A DNA stretch of 64,000 bases from Hyaloscypha bicolor E (GCF_002865645.1 NW_020194685.1:820807-884806); one strand, 5' to 3'. Counted from the first letter of the stretch, positions 39,281-50,701 are shown. A program made the numbers and translations. Notes: generated by a model not told the origin, from the sequence alone.

Positions 39281-40110
39281 AAAGAAACCGGATTTCCGGC
39301 CCTTTTCTATTTCTTTTAAGAAATCTATTAAGCCTATAATTACCTGAGAGTAATAATAAATAAACCTATAATAGAAATTAGTAAATCTAAGAAATACTTA
39401 AATATTATAGAATAATTCTGGTTCTGGCTATTTAATAATATTATAGACCCGTTTAGGATTCATATAAATATTTTCTATTCTAATAAGAAAGCCTAAAAAT
39501 TCGACTTCCTTAATATTAAACTTATATTTACTAAGTTTATAAAATAGGTTATTTTTATATAGCCTAATAAGTATCTGGCAAATATAATTATAGTATTTAT
39601 TCTTATTTCGGGAATAAATAAGAATATTATCTAAATAAATAACTATAAAATAATCTAGGAATCCTATAAGTATAATATTAATATATACTTAAAATATAAC
39701 TAGTATATTAGCTAGCCTAAAAGATATTATAAGATATTTAAAATAGCTATAGCAGGTCCTAAAAGCCGTTTTCTACTCGTATTCTTTATGAATTCTTATT
39801 TAATAATATATAATCTTAAGATCTAGTTTTATAAAGATCTTGGCTTTTCGGAACTAGTTAAGGATCTTATTAATAAGAGAAAGCAAATACTAATTCTTGA
39901 TTATAATTTAATTAAATCTATAATAATTAATATAAAGATATAGTTCTTTATTTTTCTTAGAAATAAAAAAAATAGGCGCCCTTACTAGGCTTTTACTAGG
40001 CCTTATCTAATATTTATAAAGCGTATTCTATAAATACAGATATAATACTTCTAGTTAGGTCTCTAATAAATTATATAAAGGCCTATACGGGACTATATTA
40101 TCTATATTAA
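39281..40110 (-). pseudogene. Gypsy E reverse transcriptase
   Basis: KAKIFIKLDLKIIYY*IRI near 39830 (family KLDL..AYH.IRI), EYE*KTAFRTCYSYFKYLI near 39770 (TAF.T.YG.FE), YLDNILIYSRNK near 39620 (YLDDILIYS, second Asp changed to Asn) and KYKFNIKEVEFLGFLI near 39520 identify the RT with confidence. It retains more intact blocks than Gypsy C. Confidence 0.9.
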
Positions 40111-40702
40111 TAGAGTATTTAATACTACTAAAATTAGGAAGTTCTAAAGCTTTATTAGAGTCAAAAACCTCTAAGAAGTCTTTATATTTATTATTCCGGA
40201 AATAGATAGGTATTTCTAAGGCCCCTTTTTAGAGAATATTAATTTGCTATATTAAAAACTCTTATTTAGTATTACTAGAACTATATAATAAAGCAAAGAC
40301 CTAGTAACTATTATAAATATATAAAGCCTATTATTTAGGATAGTTATATTTGCTTTTAGTTAAGAATAAAACTTGAGATACTAGCTCAGGATACTAGTTA
40401 AGCTCCTTACCGAATTCTTTTAGTATTAGAATCTTAATATTATTAGGCTATATAGATATATATATCTATTATTTCTTAATATAATCTATATATTATATAA
40501 GAGTTACTTTATAAAATTCTATACTAAAGACGAGGCTATAAGAGCTAATATTCTTATACCTATAGAACCGGAGCTTAAAAGAATATATTTTACTATAATT
40601 ATCTATAATAAATACCTTAAGATTATAGACTTAATAGATCTTAAATTAGTTTCTATAAAAGATTACAAATTCTTAGTTATATTTAGCTAAAGTAATAAAG
40701 CC
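40111..40702. other. Remainder of Gypsy E left of the LINE stack
   Basis: Degenerate continuation of E upstream of its RT on the minus strand. Protease would be expected here, but no catalytic motif is readable. Confidence 0.4.
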
Positions 40703-40843
40703 CCATAATATATATTTCCGGTTTTTTTTACCCCCCTTACTTTCAGATACACACTTCACCTACCTATAGAACTCACTTCATACACTTACTTCCTTTAGCC
40801 TTAAGCTCTAGAACCTACTATAAGTAGAACTAGAGCCGGCTAA
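40703..40843 (+). promoter_or_regulatory. 5' untranslated region of LINE L1
   Basis: About 140 bp shared with L4 (53586-53725) and L2. It has a T-tract after CCGG, then ACTTTCAGATACACACTTCA. In LINEs of this class the internal promoter lies in this region; no motif was proved. Confidence 0.5.
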
Positions 40844-42463
40844 ATGGCCCCCCCTGACCCCCCGGGCTCTAGCCCCCCTAATATTGACCCCCAGGACCTC
40901 GGAGAGCTCCCTGAGAGCCCTAGCTCGGAGCTAGAGCTACCTACTAGCCCCCTATTACCTCGATTCCCCCCAGGTTCCCAGTTCGCCTTTGATTTAACTA
41001 CGAACCCCATATCTTTAGACGAACTCGCAGCTCCTTTTTCTTAGCTTAATTAGGCTAGTGCGAATTAATAGAGCCGTATACTAAACGGGCTAAAGCGTGG
41101 CCCTAGCTCGAGTGATATTAATAGCGATATTAATAAGAAATACCAAAACCACGGAAACCACTACTAATATTAGAACCAAGCTTCGAACGAAGCTAAATTA
41201 CTGATTCGCCAAGCCCGGGAACTAATAGTTAAGGCTATTAGTATTACTACTTCCTATAATTAATAATCTCGACTACTAGATCTAGTAGAAATCTTTAGAG
41301 AATATACTGAATTCGGCCGTATCCGCTATACTAGTACTTTACTAGCCTCTCAAGTAGCGAACCTTGAAAATGCCACTAAATGGATCGAAATTCAAGCAAG
41401 AACCCAAGCAAAAACTACCCCTATGAAGCCTATATAAGCTATATAAGCTAAGCCTACTTGGGCTAGTGTGGCTAGTCAAGAACCTATACACTCGGCAAAA
41501 GACAAGGACTGGACTTTAGTATTACATACTAAGTCTAAAAATCAGGGAGGAAATGGCACTAGTATACTTACTAGTAGCGGTAGTGCTCGTGGTACTAATA
41601 CGACTAGTGCTCGTGATACTAGCTTATATAGTATATGTAATACTAAAAATATAGCCCTCTCTAGGAAATGCACCTTCCTACTAGCTCATATAGAGTAGGC
41701 TATTTCCTTTTTAGCTATTTCTACCTGTAATTTGCTTAATACTACTTTCTGCTCTAAGGGAATCAAGGGATTAGTAATCTCTATGGTCTCTTTTTCCTTA
41801 AGGGGTAATATTATAGTAAATACTACCCCTGAGTTTAACTCTGATTTTCTGGTTTCAAATATTGAGATTATAAAGGGGGTGCTTCCCTTAGTTAAAAGTA
41901 TATAAAAAGGGGAACTATGGTATAAAGTTATTATTTATGGTATACCTATTCGTGAGTTTGATATACCCGAAGGAATGGACTTAGTCCTAGAAGAGATCAA
42001 GACCTTTAATAAAGGACTAGAGCCTATTGGCTAGCCTTATTGGGCCACTTCTAAGGAAAAGAGAAACTTAGGCCTCTAGCGAGCCGGTTTAGTAGTAGTG
42101 GTATTCCCTACCGAGATCCAAGCTAATAGAGCTATTAAAAATAGACTCCTTATAGCTGGAATCTCTGCTAAGGTAGTAAAATACCATACTATCTCTAGTA
42201 CTATATAGTGTACTAGGTATACAGGATACGGGCACTTAGATTCTATTTATAAAAGAGAACCTAAGTATTTACTATATAGGGAAAGTCATGTGACTAAGAA
42301 CCATTTTTGCTCTATCTATAAAAAGAAGGGTAAAAAATGCCCCTATATGATTACCAAATGCTCTAATTACTTAAGTACTATATATTCAGCTAATTCTAAG
42401 CTATATGAAGTCTACTTAGCTATTAAAGCTACTATAATTCCTACTATTACTATTAATGAGTAA
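40844..42463 (+). pseudogene. LINE L1 ORF1 (gag-like RNA-binding protein)
   Basis: 540 codons in one frame from ATG 40844 to TAA 42461-42463, with about 15 internal stops. The N-terminus is Pro/Ser-rich (MAPPDPPGSSPP). A conserved PTWASVAS segment lies near codon 205, as in Tad ORF1 proteins. The C-terminal third (codons about 450-520) has the three-zinc-knuckle arrangement, partly Cys-to-Tyr mutated (YGHLDSIY..., HFCSIYKKKGKKCPY, KCSNY). Expected role: binding element RNA in the nucleoprotein. Positions 41272-42156 are identical to L4. Confidence 0.88.
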
Positions 42464-44132
42464 CTACGTTAAAGTACTATAATTTAATGTGAATTGTAAT
42501 AGAACTACTACTGAAAACGTCTTGCAAATAGCTATAGAACTGGATATTAAAGTCCTAGTAATCCAGGAACTATGAGTAATAGCAAGGAATAGTAATAATC
42601 GGAAATATTATTCCATTATATACTCGAGCTATTATTAAATACTCCCGAATTACGGTACCTTGAGACCTAGAACCTTAATTTATATAGCCCGTGAATTACA
42701 GGCTAGCCTAGCTCAAAACTCACTAAGTAATCCAGATTGCCTAATTATAGACTTAAGTCTAGGTATACTAAAAATGCAGCTAATTAATTTCTATAATATA
42801 ATTTACCCAGAAGACCCTAATAGTATATTAACTATATTAAGAGAGGATATTTTACCTACTATTCTCTTTAATAGCTTTTTATTACTAGGCGATTTTAATA
42901 TATATTATCCTTGGTGGGATCCCCTAAGGCCTTAAAGTAGTTATATAATCTATTTAATTAGCTATATAGAGAACTATTCTCTAAGGCTATTAAATAAAAT
43001 AGGGGAAGGTATTTTCTATAGATCTAATATGTCTACTTTTTCTATATTAGACTTAAGTTTTGCTACTAGTGGAATAGTAACTAAGATTAAAGACTGGCAA
43101 GTGCTACTAGACTTAGGTTCTAATTACTTTAGGGTACTATTTACTATTAGTAAGTCGACTTATAGCTCTAGTTCTAATCCAGTCAGATTTAATACTAGGA
43201 AAGCAGACTGGGCTAAATTTATAAGCTACCTTAGTAGTAGCCTTAATAATATGCCCTTTTTACTTACTAGTATACCTGGAAACCATGAACTAGACCTATT
43301 AGCTAAAGACTTTACTAATAGAATAGTGGATGCGGCTAGTAATAGTATTCCAAAATCTACTATTAGTTCATATTCTAAACCCTGGTGGAATAAGGACTTA
43401 AAGACTTTATATAAATTAATATTATACTATAGCCATAAGTCTAAAGCCTCAGGGTATACTCTCTATAAATAAGAACTCCAAAATATAAAGAATACCTACT
43501 TTATTACTATTAAAGGCGCTAAGCTAGTATATTGGAATAAGTTCTTAGAGAATAAAGACTCCCAGTCGATTTTTAAAGCTATGAAATATACTAAAGATAC
43601 CTTATATGAACCGATCCCTAGTATCTTAAGTAGTAATAGTAGAAATAGTAGTAATAGTAGTAATAGTAGTAATAGCGATTTAAAGTCGACTTTCTAAGAG
43701 AAGTGTAATATCTTTAGAGCCGAGCTTTTCCCACTACTCCCTAATACTGAGCCTATTAGCCTAATAAACTATAGGCCTAGTTTAAAGTAGAACTGGTCTA
43801 TTCTATCTAGAATAGAGCTAGAACAAGTATGTATTTCTAAGATAAAGGGGAAAACCCCAGGACCAGACTTAGTTACTTAAGAGATTATAGTTCATACTTA
43901 TAGAGCTGCTCCAGATATTTTTTATAGGCTATATTCCTTATTTATTAATAAGGGGTACTATCCTAAAGTCTGGAAACAAGCTACTGGCTTTATTCTAAAG
44001 AAATCAGGAAAACCAAACTATTTCTTATCTAAAGTATATCGAGTTATTTCCTTACTTAATTACTTAGGGAAGGTTTCTGAGAGAATATTAGCTAAGAGAC
44101 TTAGTTATTTAGCCGAGACTAGTAACCTATTA
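42456..44132 (+). pseudogene. LINE L1 ORF2, endonuclease and N-terminal RT part
   Basis: Starts with ATG at 42456, overlapping the ORF1 stop by 8 nt (ATGAGTAA). The apurinic-type endonuclease covers the first 225 codons or so: LVIQE near 42560, LLGDFNIYYPWWDP at 42880-42920 with the catalytic Asp, and LGSNYFRV near 43110 where SDH is expected, so Asp and His are both changed. RT begins near 43770 with KGKTPGPDLVT and ILKKSGKPNY. It breaks at 44132 through insertion of L2 and continues 50193-50470 (LFLDIKGAFNYV, first catalytic Asp intact). Confidence 0.88.
44117..44132. repeat. Target-site duplication of LINE L2, left copy
   Basis: GACTAGTAACCTATTA, repeated exactly at 50177-50192. The 16-bp length fits target-primed reverse transcription. 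Confidence 0.93.
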
Positions 44133-44298
44133 GCTAAGCTAGCGTGAGTCTCAGTAGCTTATATGCAGGCCCAAATTCCAATATAGGTAGTAAATAGTTG
44201 GGGATATACCCCTGAAACAAAAACTTAAGGAAATAAAGAAAAAATGAGTATAAATCGTAATTCCTCTCCTATTCCCTATTTCCCTTTTCCCTTTTTCC
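44133..44298 (-). other. 3' untranslated region of LINE L2
   Basis: Follows the ORF2 stop (44299-44301). It shares TTTGTTTCAGGGGTATATCC and a GGGCCTGCATATAAGCTAC end with L5, but lacks the last 60 bp or so and the poly(A). Confidence 0.75.
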
Positions 44299-44301
44299 CT
44301 A

Positions 44302-44470
44302 TTCCCCTTCTCCTATTTCCTCCCCTATTTCCTCCCCTATTTCCTCCCCTATTTCCTCTCTTATTTCCACTTCTTCCACTTCTTCCACTTCTTCTACTTC
44401 TTCTACTTCTTCCACTTCTTCCACTTCTTCTACTTCTTCCACTTCTTCTACTTCTTCTACTTCCACGCTT
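44302..44470 (-). repeat. Coding minisatellite, acidic tail of L2 ORF2
   Basis: GAAGTG/GAAGAA units coding EEV about ten times, followed by GAGGAAATAGGG units coding EEIG four to five times. The same tail with other copy numbers is present in L3, L4, L5 and L6. Confidence 0.9.
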
Positions 44471-44904
44471 TGCTCAATATGCCATTTTCTTATATATATA
44501 CTAGTTTCTTTTAAGAATACTAGTATATTTGATATCCCAATTTCCGTGTGTAATAGTAGTCGTAGATTAAAAGTACTAGCTTCCAAGCTCCCTTTAAATA
44601 GACTAAATAGTCTAAGTCGTTCCTTCCTATATAGCATGCAGTATAAAAGGAGGTGCTTTGCATTCTTAGTCTTTCCGCATTTGCATTTGTTATTAGATAT
44701 TATATTTAGCCTGTATAAATAGGACTTTAAATATCCGTGGCTTAGCTTTAGCTAGAAGAAGGCACTAGCTAGGGGCCTAAAAGTTCCTAAAGGTAGGTTT
44801 ATCTTTCTGGATACTTTCTACGGATATATATTACTATATAATTCTAGCTGGGTTTTCGGTTTAGTATAAGATTCTAAAAATAGTCTATACTCTAGTTTCT
44901 TAAC

Positions 44905-45060
44905 GTTTAGTTAAGTTCAACTTTCCCTGAGAGACTCTAAGCCTTCTGCTGAAAGTCCTCAAGGATGTTCACTAAACGCCTTGCTAGGTCTCTTTAAAGC
45001 TTCCAGGATGAAGTAAGCCTGCCTCGTTTTCACGCTGTAGCTCAGAAGATCCTAGTACCT
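44905..45060. other. Unrelated 156-bp patch inside LINE L2
   Basis: L2 and L3 agree up to CTTAAC (44904) and again from GCTTCTTCGTTCCC (45061). In between L2 has 156 bp with no resemblance to the 94 bp of L3 (51284-51377) or to the same place in L4. The patch is GC-richer and keeps CA/TG dinucleotides, so it was not RIPed. One minus-strand frame is open over about 30 codons (SYSVKTRQAYFILEALKRP). Origin unknown. Confidence 0.75.
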
Positions 45061-48000
45061 GCTTCTTCGTTCCCTATTATATCCGTATGCCCTGGAAAAC
45101 CCAGATTAGTTCTATATTAGCTCCTTTAGCTTTAAGGGCTTTAGTAGCTAGTATAGCTCTAATCTATTAACTTTGTCCTGGCTTATTAGAAGGAGTTTTT
45201 AATCTTAGTAAACCAGCTTGGTTATCTGTAAAGATATTGAAAAGCTCTCCTCTTTTTGCTTTACTACTAGCGTACTCAATAGCCCTAGTAACGCCTTCTA
45301 GTTCTCTATTATAGACTATAGTACTAGCTCCTATATTCTGGCTTTCTCTATATTTAGCTATAACCGGAATATAAGGGGTTTCATAACTATAAACTACGAG
45401 CCCTAGGCCTATTCCAAGTCCTTTTTTAGTTTGAGATCTATCTATATATATAAATAGTATAAAGCTATTATTATATAAAGTCTTTAGATAGAAGTTATAT
45501 AATATAGTAGTCTCTTCCTTTAGCTCTTTTAATATAGTGATTTTATAAGGCACTTCTCTGTCCCAAGGGGCAAAATAAAAGTGTCTTATAGTCTCTAGGT
45601 CTTTAGGGTCTATTAGATTACTAATAGAGTCTACTATAGTTTCTACTTGAGACTTTTTGGCCATATGATTTCGCTTTAGATTAGTATTTAGACTATAAAT
45701 AGAGTCTATATTAGATTCTACTAGTTCTAAATTACGGGATCTTTGGAAGAACTTCTCGAACTCTAGTCTAATAGGGTGTTTTAAACTTAGTTTAAGGATA
45801 CGGAAGGCATATTGATATCGACTATGGTTTAGCCTTATAATAGGTGGAACTAAAGCTAATTCGACCTCTATAGGAATAATAGGAGCAGTTTTAAATACTC
45901 CTAGGGTTTTCTTTAGGGCTAGGTTTTGAATCGCCTATAAAGGCCGAATTTGAGCTTTGCTTTCAGTCTTTCACCATAGTATAGAACCATAGTCTATTAT
46001 ACTAGTAATACAGGCTAAATATAGCTGTCTAATTACAAAAGGGGATAAGCTATGCAATATATTCGTAAGTCTCTATACCCTATAAAAGGCTTGTTTTGCT
46101 TTGGAAGCCCTATAGGCTATATGTTCCTTAAATCTGAGATTTTTATTGAAATAGATCCCTAGCCATTTGACTACTTTACTAGGGGAAACTAGTTCCCTAT
46201 TAGGTAGTTTTAGACTAGGCTTATTTTTGGAATTATTAAAATAAATAAGCTCTGTTTTATCTATATTAAAGCTAATAGTATTCTTTTTCCCTAAATCGAC
46301 TATATCCTTTACTTCTTTTTCTAGAGTCTTAATATTTTTCTTTAGACTTTTAGAAGCAGTAATAAGGGATATATTATCTAAATAGGATCTGAATTTAATA
46401 TTTACTAACTTAAATAAGTCTCGAATATAGATAAGGAATAATATAGGGGATATAGGGCTGCCTTGTGGAATGCCAGTAAGTATAGACCTAAATACTTCAA
46501 TACTATTATTAAAAGCTAGTCGTAATACTCGGTCGTCTAGGAATAATAATACCTATAGAATAAGGCTAGTAGGTAGTAATAAACTAATTATAATCTGTAA
46601 TAGCCTATTCTTGGACACGTGATCAAAGGCGCCTTTAATATCTAGGAAGAGAGTACTAGTTTTCAGCTTATAGGACTTATTTAATTCTACCTCATTTTAT
46701 AATAGTAAAGTAGTATTAATAGCTAACTTGTGAAGCCTATCTCCCATTTGGGAGTAGTGCAGTAGGTTACTAGTCTCGGCTAAATAGCTAAGTCGCCTAG
46801 CTAGTATTCTCTCAGAAACCTTCCCTAAGCAATTAAATAGGGAAATAACTTAATATATTTTGGGTAGGAAATAGTTTGGTTTCCCTAATTTCTTTAGAAT
46901 AAAGCCAGTAGCTTGTTTCCAGACTTTAGGATAGTATTCCTTATTAATAAATAAGAAGTATAGCCTATAAAAGATATCTGGAGAAGCTCTATAAGTATGG
47001 ACTATAATCTTTTGAGTAACTAAGTCTGGTCCAGGGGTTTTCCCCTTTACCTTAGAAGTACAGGCTTATTCTAGCTCTATTTTAGACAAAATAGGCCAGT
47101 CCTACTTTGAGCTAGACCTATAGTTTATTAAACTAGTAGGCTTAGTAATAGGGGGTAGTGGGAAAAGCATAGTTCTAAAGATATTATACTTCTCTTGGAA
47201 AGTCGATTTTAGCTCATTTGAACTATTATCTAAGATACTAGGAATAGGTTAATATATAGTATCTTTAGTATATTTCATAGCTTTAAAAATCGACTGGGGG
47301 TCTTTATTCTCTAAGAACTTATTCCAGTATACTAGCTTAGTACTCTTAATAGTATTAAAATAGGTGTTTTTTGCATTTTGGAGTTCTTATTTATAGAGAG
47401 TATACCCTAAAGCTTTAGACTTACGGCTATAGTATAGCATTAATTTACATAAGGTCTTTAAGTCCTCATTCCACCAGGGTTTAGAATACGGACTAGTAGT
47501 AGATTTTAGAATACTATTACTAGCTACTTCCACTATTCTATTAGTAAAGTCTTCTGCTAATAGGTCTAGTTCATGGTTTCCAGGTATACTAGTAAGTAGA
47601 AAGGGCATATTCTCAAGGCTATTAATAAGGTAGCTTGTAAATTTAGCCCAGTCCGCTTTCTTAGTATTAAATCTGACTGGATTGGAACTAGAGCTATAAG
47701 TCGACTTACTAATAGTAAATAGAATCCCGAAGTAATTAGAACCTAAGTCTGGTAGCACTTGCCAGTCTTTAATCTTAGTTACTATTCCACTAGTAGCAAA
47801 ACTTAAGTCTAATACGGAAGGAATAGATATATTAGGTCTATAGAAGGTACCTTCCCTTAGTTTATTTAATAGCCTTAGAGAATGGTTCTCTATATAGCTA
47901 ATTAAATAAACTATATAACTGCTTTGAGGTTTAAGGGAATCCTACCAAGGATAATATATATTAAAATCACCTAGTAATAGAGAGCTATTATAGAGAATAG

Positions 48001-48392
48001 TAGGTAAGATATTCTCTCTTAATATAGTCAATATACTATTAGGGTCTTCTGGGTAAATTGCATTATAGAAATTAATTAGCTGCATTTTTAGTATACCTAG
48101 ACTTAAGTCTATAATTAAGTAATCAGGATTACTTGGTGAGTTTGAGGCTAGACTAGCTTACAGTTCGCAAGCTATATAAAATAGGGTTCTAGGCCTCAGG
48201 GTACCGTAATTCGGGAGTATTTGGAAATAGCTAGAGTATATAATAGAACGATATTCCCGATTATTATTCCCTGCTATTACCCAAGGCTCCTGGATTACTA
48301 GGACTTTAATATCCAGTTCTATAGCTGTTTGCAAGACGTTTTTAGTAGTAGAGCTATTACGATTCACATTAACTTATAGTACTTTAATATAG

Positions 48393-50027
48393 CTACTTAT
48401 TAATAGTAATAGTAGGAATCATAGTAGTAGTAGCTTTTTTAATTACTAAGTAAACCTCACATAGCTTAGAACTAGCTAAGTAGGCAGTACTTAAGCAATT
48501 AGAGCATTTAGTAGTTATATAGGGGCATTTTTTACCTTTCTTCTTATAGATAGAGCAAAAATGGTTCTCAGTCACGTGACCCTCACCACATAGTAAGCAC
48601 TTAGGTTCCTTTTTGCAAATAGAATCTAAGTGCCCGTACCCTGTATACCTAGTATACTATATAGTACTAGAAATAGTATGGTATTTTACTACTTTAGTAG
48701 AGATCCCGGCTATAAGAAGTCTATTTTTAATAGCTCTATTAGCTTGAATCTCGGTAGGGAATGCCACTACTACTAAACCGGCTCGCTAGAGGCCTGAGTC
48801 TCTTTTCTCCTTAGAAGTAGCCTAATAGGGCTGGCTAATAGGCTCTAGTCCCTTATTAAAGGTCTTGATTTCTTCTAGGACTAAGTCTATTCCTTCGGGT
48901 ATATTAAACTTATAAATAGATAGACCGTAAATAATAACTTTATACTAAGGTTCTCCTTTTTATATGCTTGTAACTAAGGGAAGCACCCCCTTTATAATAG
49001 CTTGATTTTGAACCAGAAAGTCAGAGTTGAATTCGGGAGTAGTATTAACTATAATATTACCCTTCGAGGAAAGAGAAACCGTAGAGATTACTAGTCCCTT
49101 GATTCCCTTAGAGCGGAAAGCAGTATTAAGCGAATTGCGAGTTAAAATAGCAGAGAACGAGCTAGCCTGCTCTATATAAGCTAATAGGAAGGTGCATTTC
49201 CTAGAGAGGGCTATAGATCTGGTATTACGAGCACCAGAACCACTAGTATCACGTGCACTAGGTGGTTTATTAGTGCCACGAGCACTACCGCTACTAGTAA
49301 GTATACTAGGGCCTTTTCCTCCCTGATTTTTAGACTTAGTATGTGATACTAAAGTCCAGTCCTTTTCCGAGCGTGATTCCGAGTATATTTGTGGTTCTTA
49401 AGTAGCGATTTTAGCCCAAGTAGGCTTTTCGGAGGTAGTTTTAGCTTGAGTAGCTAGCTTGGCTTGAGTTCTTGACTAAATTTCGATCCGTTTAGTGGCA
49501 TTTTCGAGGTTCGCTACCTATAAAGCTAGTAAAGTACTAGTATAGCGGATACGGCCGAATTCTGTATATTCCCTAAAGATTTCTACTAAATCTAGTAGTC
49601 GAGATTACTGGTCATATAACGGGGTAATAGTAATAGCTTTGACTATTAAGTCCCGGGCTTAACGAATTAGTAATTTAGCTTTATTCGAAGCTTGATTTTG
49701 GTATTAGTAGTGGTTTCCGTGGTTTTAGTATTCCTTATTAATATTACTATTAATATCGCTCGCGCTAGGGCCACGCTTTAGCCCGTTCTGGAGGCGGCTC
49801 AGTCGAGCCGCACTAGCTAAATTAGGCTGAGGAAAAGGGGCTGCGAGTTCGTCTAAAGAGATTGGATTTGTAGCTAAATCGAATACGGATTAAGCTCCCT
49901 GGCTAAACCGGGCTAGTAGGGAGCTAGTGGGTAGCTCTAGTTCCTCGCTAGGGCCCTCTGGAAGCTCTCCGAGCTCTTGAAAGTTAATGGGAGGGGGGCT
50001 GGAGCCCGGGGGGTCAGGGGGGGCCAT
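48393..50027 (-). pseudogene. LINE L2 ORF1, best preserved ORF1 copy
   Basis: 545 codons from ATG 50027 to TAG 48393, with under ten internal stops. Pro-rich N-terminus, the PTWAKIAT segment near codon 215, and zinc knuckles near 48580-48640 largely intact: CKKEPKCLLCGEGHV is fully readable, then HFCSIYKKKGKKCPY and KCSNCLS. This copy gives the clearest view of the family's RNA-binding domain. Confidence 0.9.
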
Positions 50028-50176
50028 TTAGCCTGTTCTAGCTCTACTTATAGTAGGTTCTAGAGCCTGGGGCCAAAGGGCTGAGGTGTATTGAGTGAGT
50101 TCTGAAGGTGGGTGAAGTGTGGGTGTGAAAGTAAGGGAAGTAAAAAAAAAAAAACCGGAAAAAAAGTTGTGTTTTT
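50028..50176 (-). promoter_or_regulatory. 5' untranslated region of LINE L2
   Basis: Minus strand from AAAAACACAAC through a CCGG plus T-tract and ACTTTCACACCC to the ORF1 start. The match with the L4 start (CAAAACAATTT) supports this as the true 5' end, i.e. no 5' truncation. Confidence 0.6.
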
Positions 50177-50192
50177 GACTAGTAACCTATTA
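50177..50192. repeat. Target-site duplication of LINE L2, right copy
   Basis: Exact copy of 44117-44132; L1 RT coding continues directly after it. Confidence 0.93.
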
Positions 50193-50701
50193 TACCCCTC
50201 CCAAATAGGAGGTAGGCTATATAAGTCAGCTATTAATACTACTTTATTATTATAGAATGAAGTAGAGACTAATAAGTCCTATAAGCTGAAAACTAGTACT
50301 CTCTTCCTAGATATTAAAGGTGCCTTTAATTACGTATTCAAGAATAGGCTATTACAGATTATAATTAGTTTATTACTATTTACTAGCCTTATTCTCTGGG
50401 TATTATTGTTCCTAGATGACCGGGTATTAAGACTAGCCTTTAATAATAGTATTAAAGCATTTAAGTCTATTTTTTTTTTTTTTTTTTTTTCCCTTTTAAC
50501 ATACTTTATTAGTTTAGAACTATATAGCACGGCCAGCTAAGCTAGCGTGTGTTTCAGTAGCTAATATACAGGCCCAAATTCCAATATAGGTGTAATAAAT
50601 GGTTGGGAACGTACCCCTGAAACAAAAACTTAAGGAAATAAAGAAATAAGTATAAATCACAAATTCCTCTCCTATTCCCTATTTCCCTTTTCCCTTTTTC
50701 T

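Larger units (their letters stand above)
37351..40702 (-). mobile_element. Ty3/Gypsy element E, partial, minus strand
   Basis: RT, RNase H and integrase occur in Gypsy order on the minus strand. No LTR pair was found. The 5' part (gag, protease) would lie to the right of 40702, where LINE L1 begins, and was not recognised beyond the LINE stack. RIP is moderate to heavy. Confidence 0.8.
44299..48400 (-). pseudogene. LINE L2 ORF2 (endonuclease, RT, RNase H, acidic tail)
   Basis: The start codon is ATA (from ATG) at 48400, overlapping the ORF1 stop. The endonuclease has LGSNYFGI near 47740 in place of SDH. The RT metal site near 46360 reads SYLDNIS, second Asp lost. RNase H lies at 45167-45500 (FIYIDRSQTKKGLG, VYNRELEGVTRAI, IFTDNQAGLL), with three acidic residues kept. 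A CX1C...H...C finger (KCKCGKTKNAKHLLLYC expected form) lies near 44670. The C-terminus is an acidic repeat of EEV then GEEI units (44302-44470). The frame is shifted by one relative to RNase H through the patch at 44905-45060 and a 2-bp gain near 45090. Confidence 0.9.
44133..50176 (-). mobile_element. Tad1-like LINE L2, nearly full-length, minus strand
   Basis: A 6.0-kb LINE inserted in L1 and flanked by a perfect 16-bp duplication. It has a 5' UTR, ORF1, ORF2 and most of a 3' UTR, but no poly(A): the 3' end stops inside the GCTAGCTTAGC palindrome. ORF1 has fewer stops than those of L1 and L4 and keeps intact zinc knuckles, so L2 is less mutated than its host L1. It carries a 156-bp unrelated patch at 44905-45060. 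Confidence 0.93.
40703..50470 (+). mobile_element. Tad1-like LINE L1, split by L2 and cut by L3
   Basis: Two segments of one plus-strand LINE: 40703-44132 and 50193-50470 (50177-50192 repeats the target). The RT frame broken at 44132 resumes in register at 50193. L1 then ends at 50470 against the poly(T) of L3, and the rest of its ORF2 was not found on the far side of L3. The 5' end (CCGGTTTTTTTTACC at about 40718) matches that of L4, so L1 had a full 5' end. Confidence 0.88.

Noticed and set aside
44244..44504. Open frame on the plus strand coding a Pro/Leu/Phe-rich repeat protein
   Set aside because: It is the antisense of the acidic coding minisatellite of LINE L2; similar antisense or off-frame frames occur at 58988-59425, 59225-59539 and 61815-62018. 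They are open only because the repeat unit is a multiple of three.
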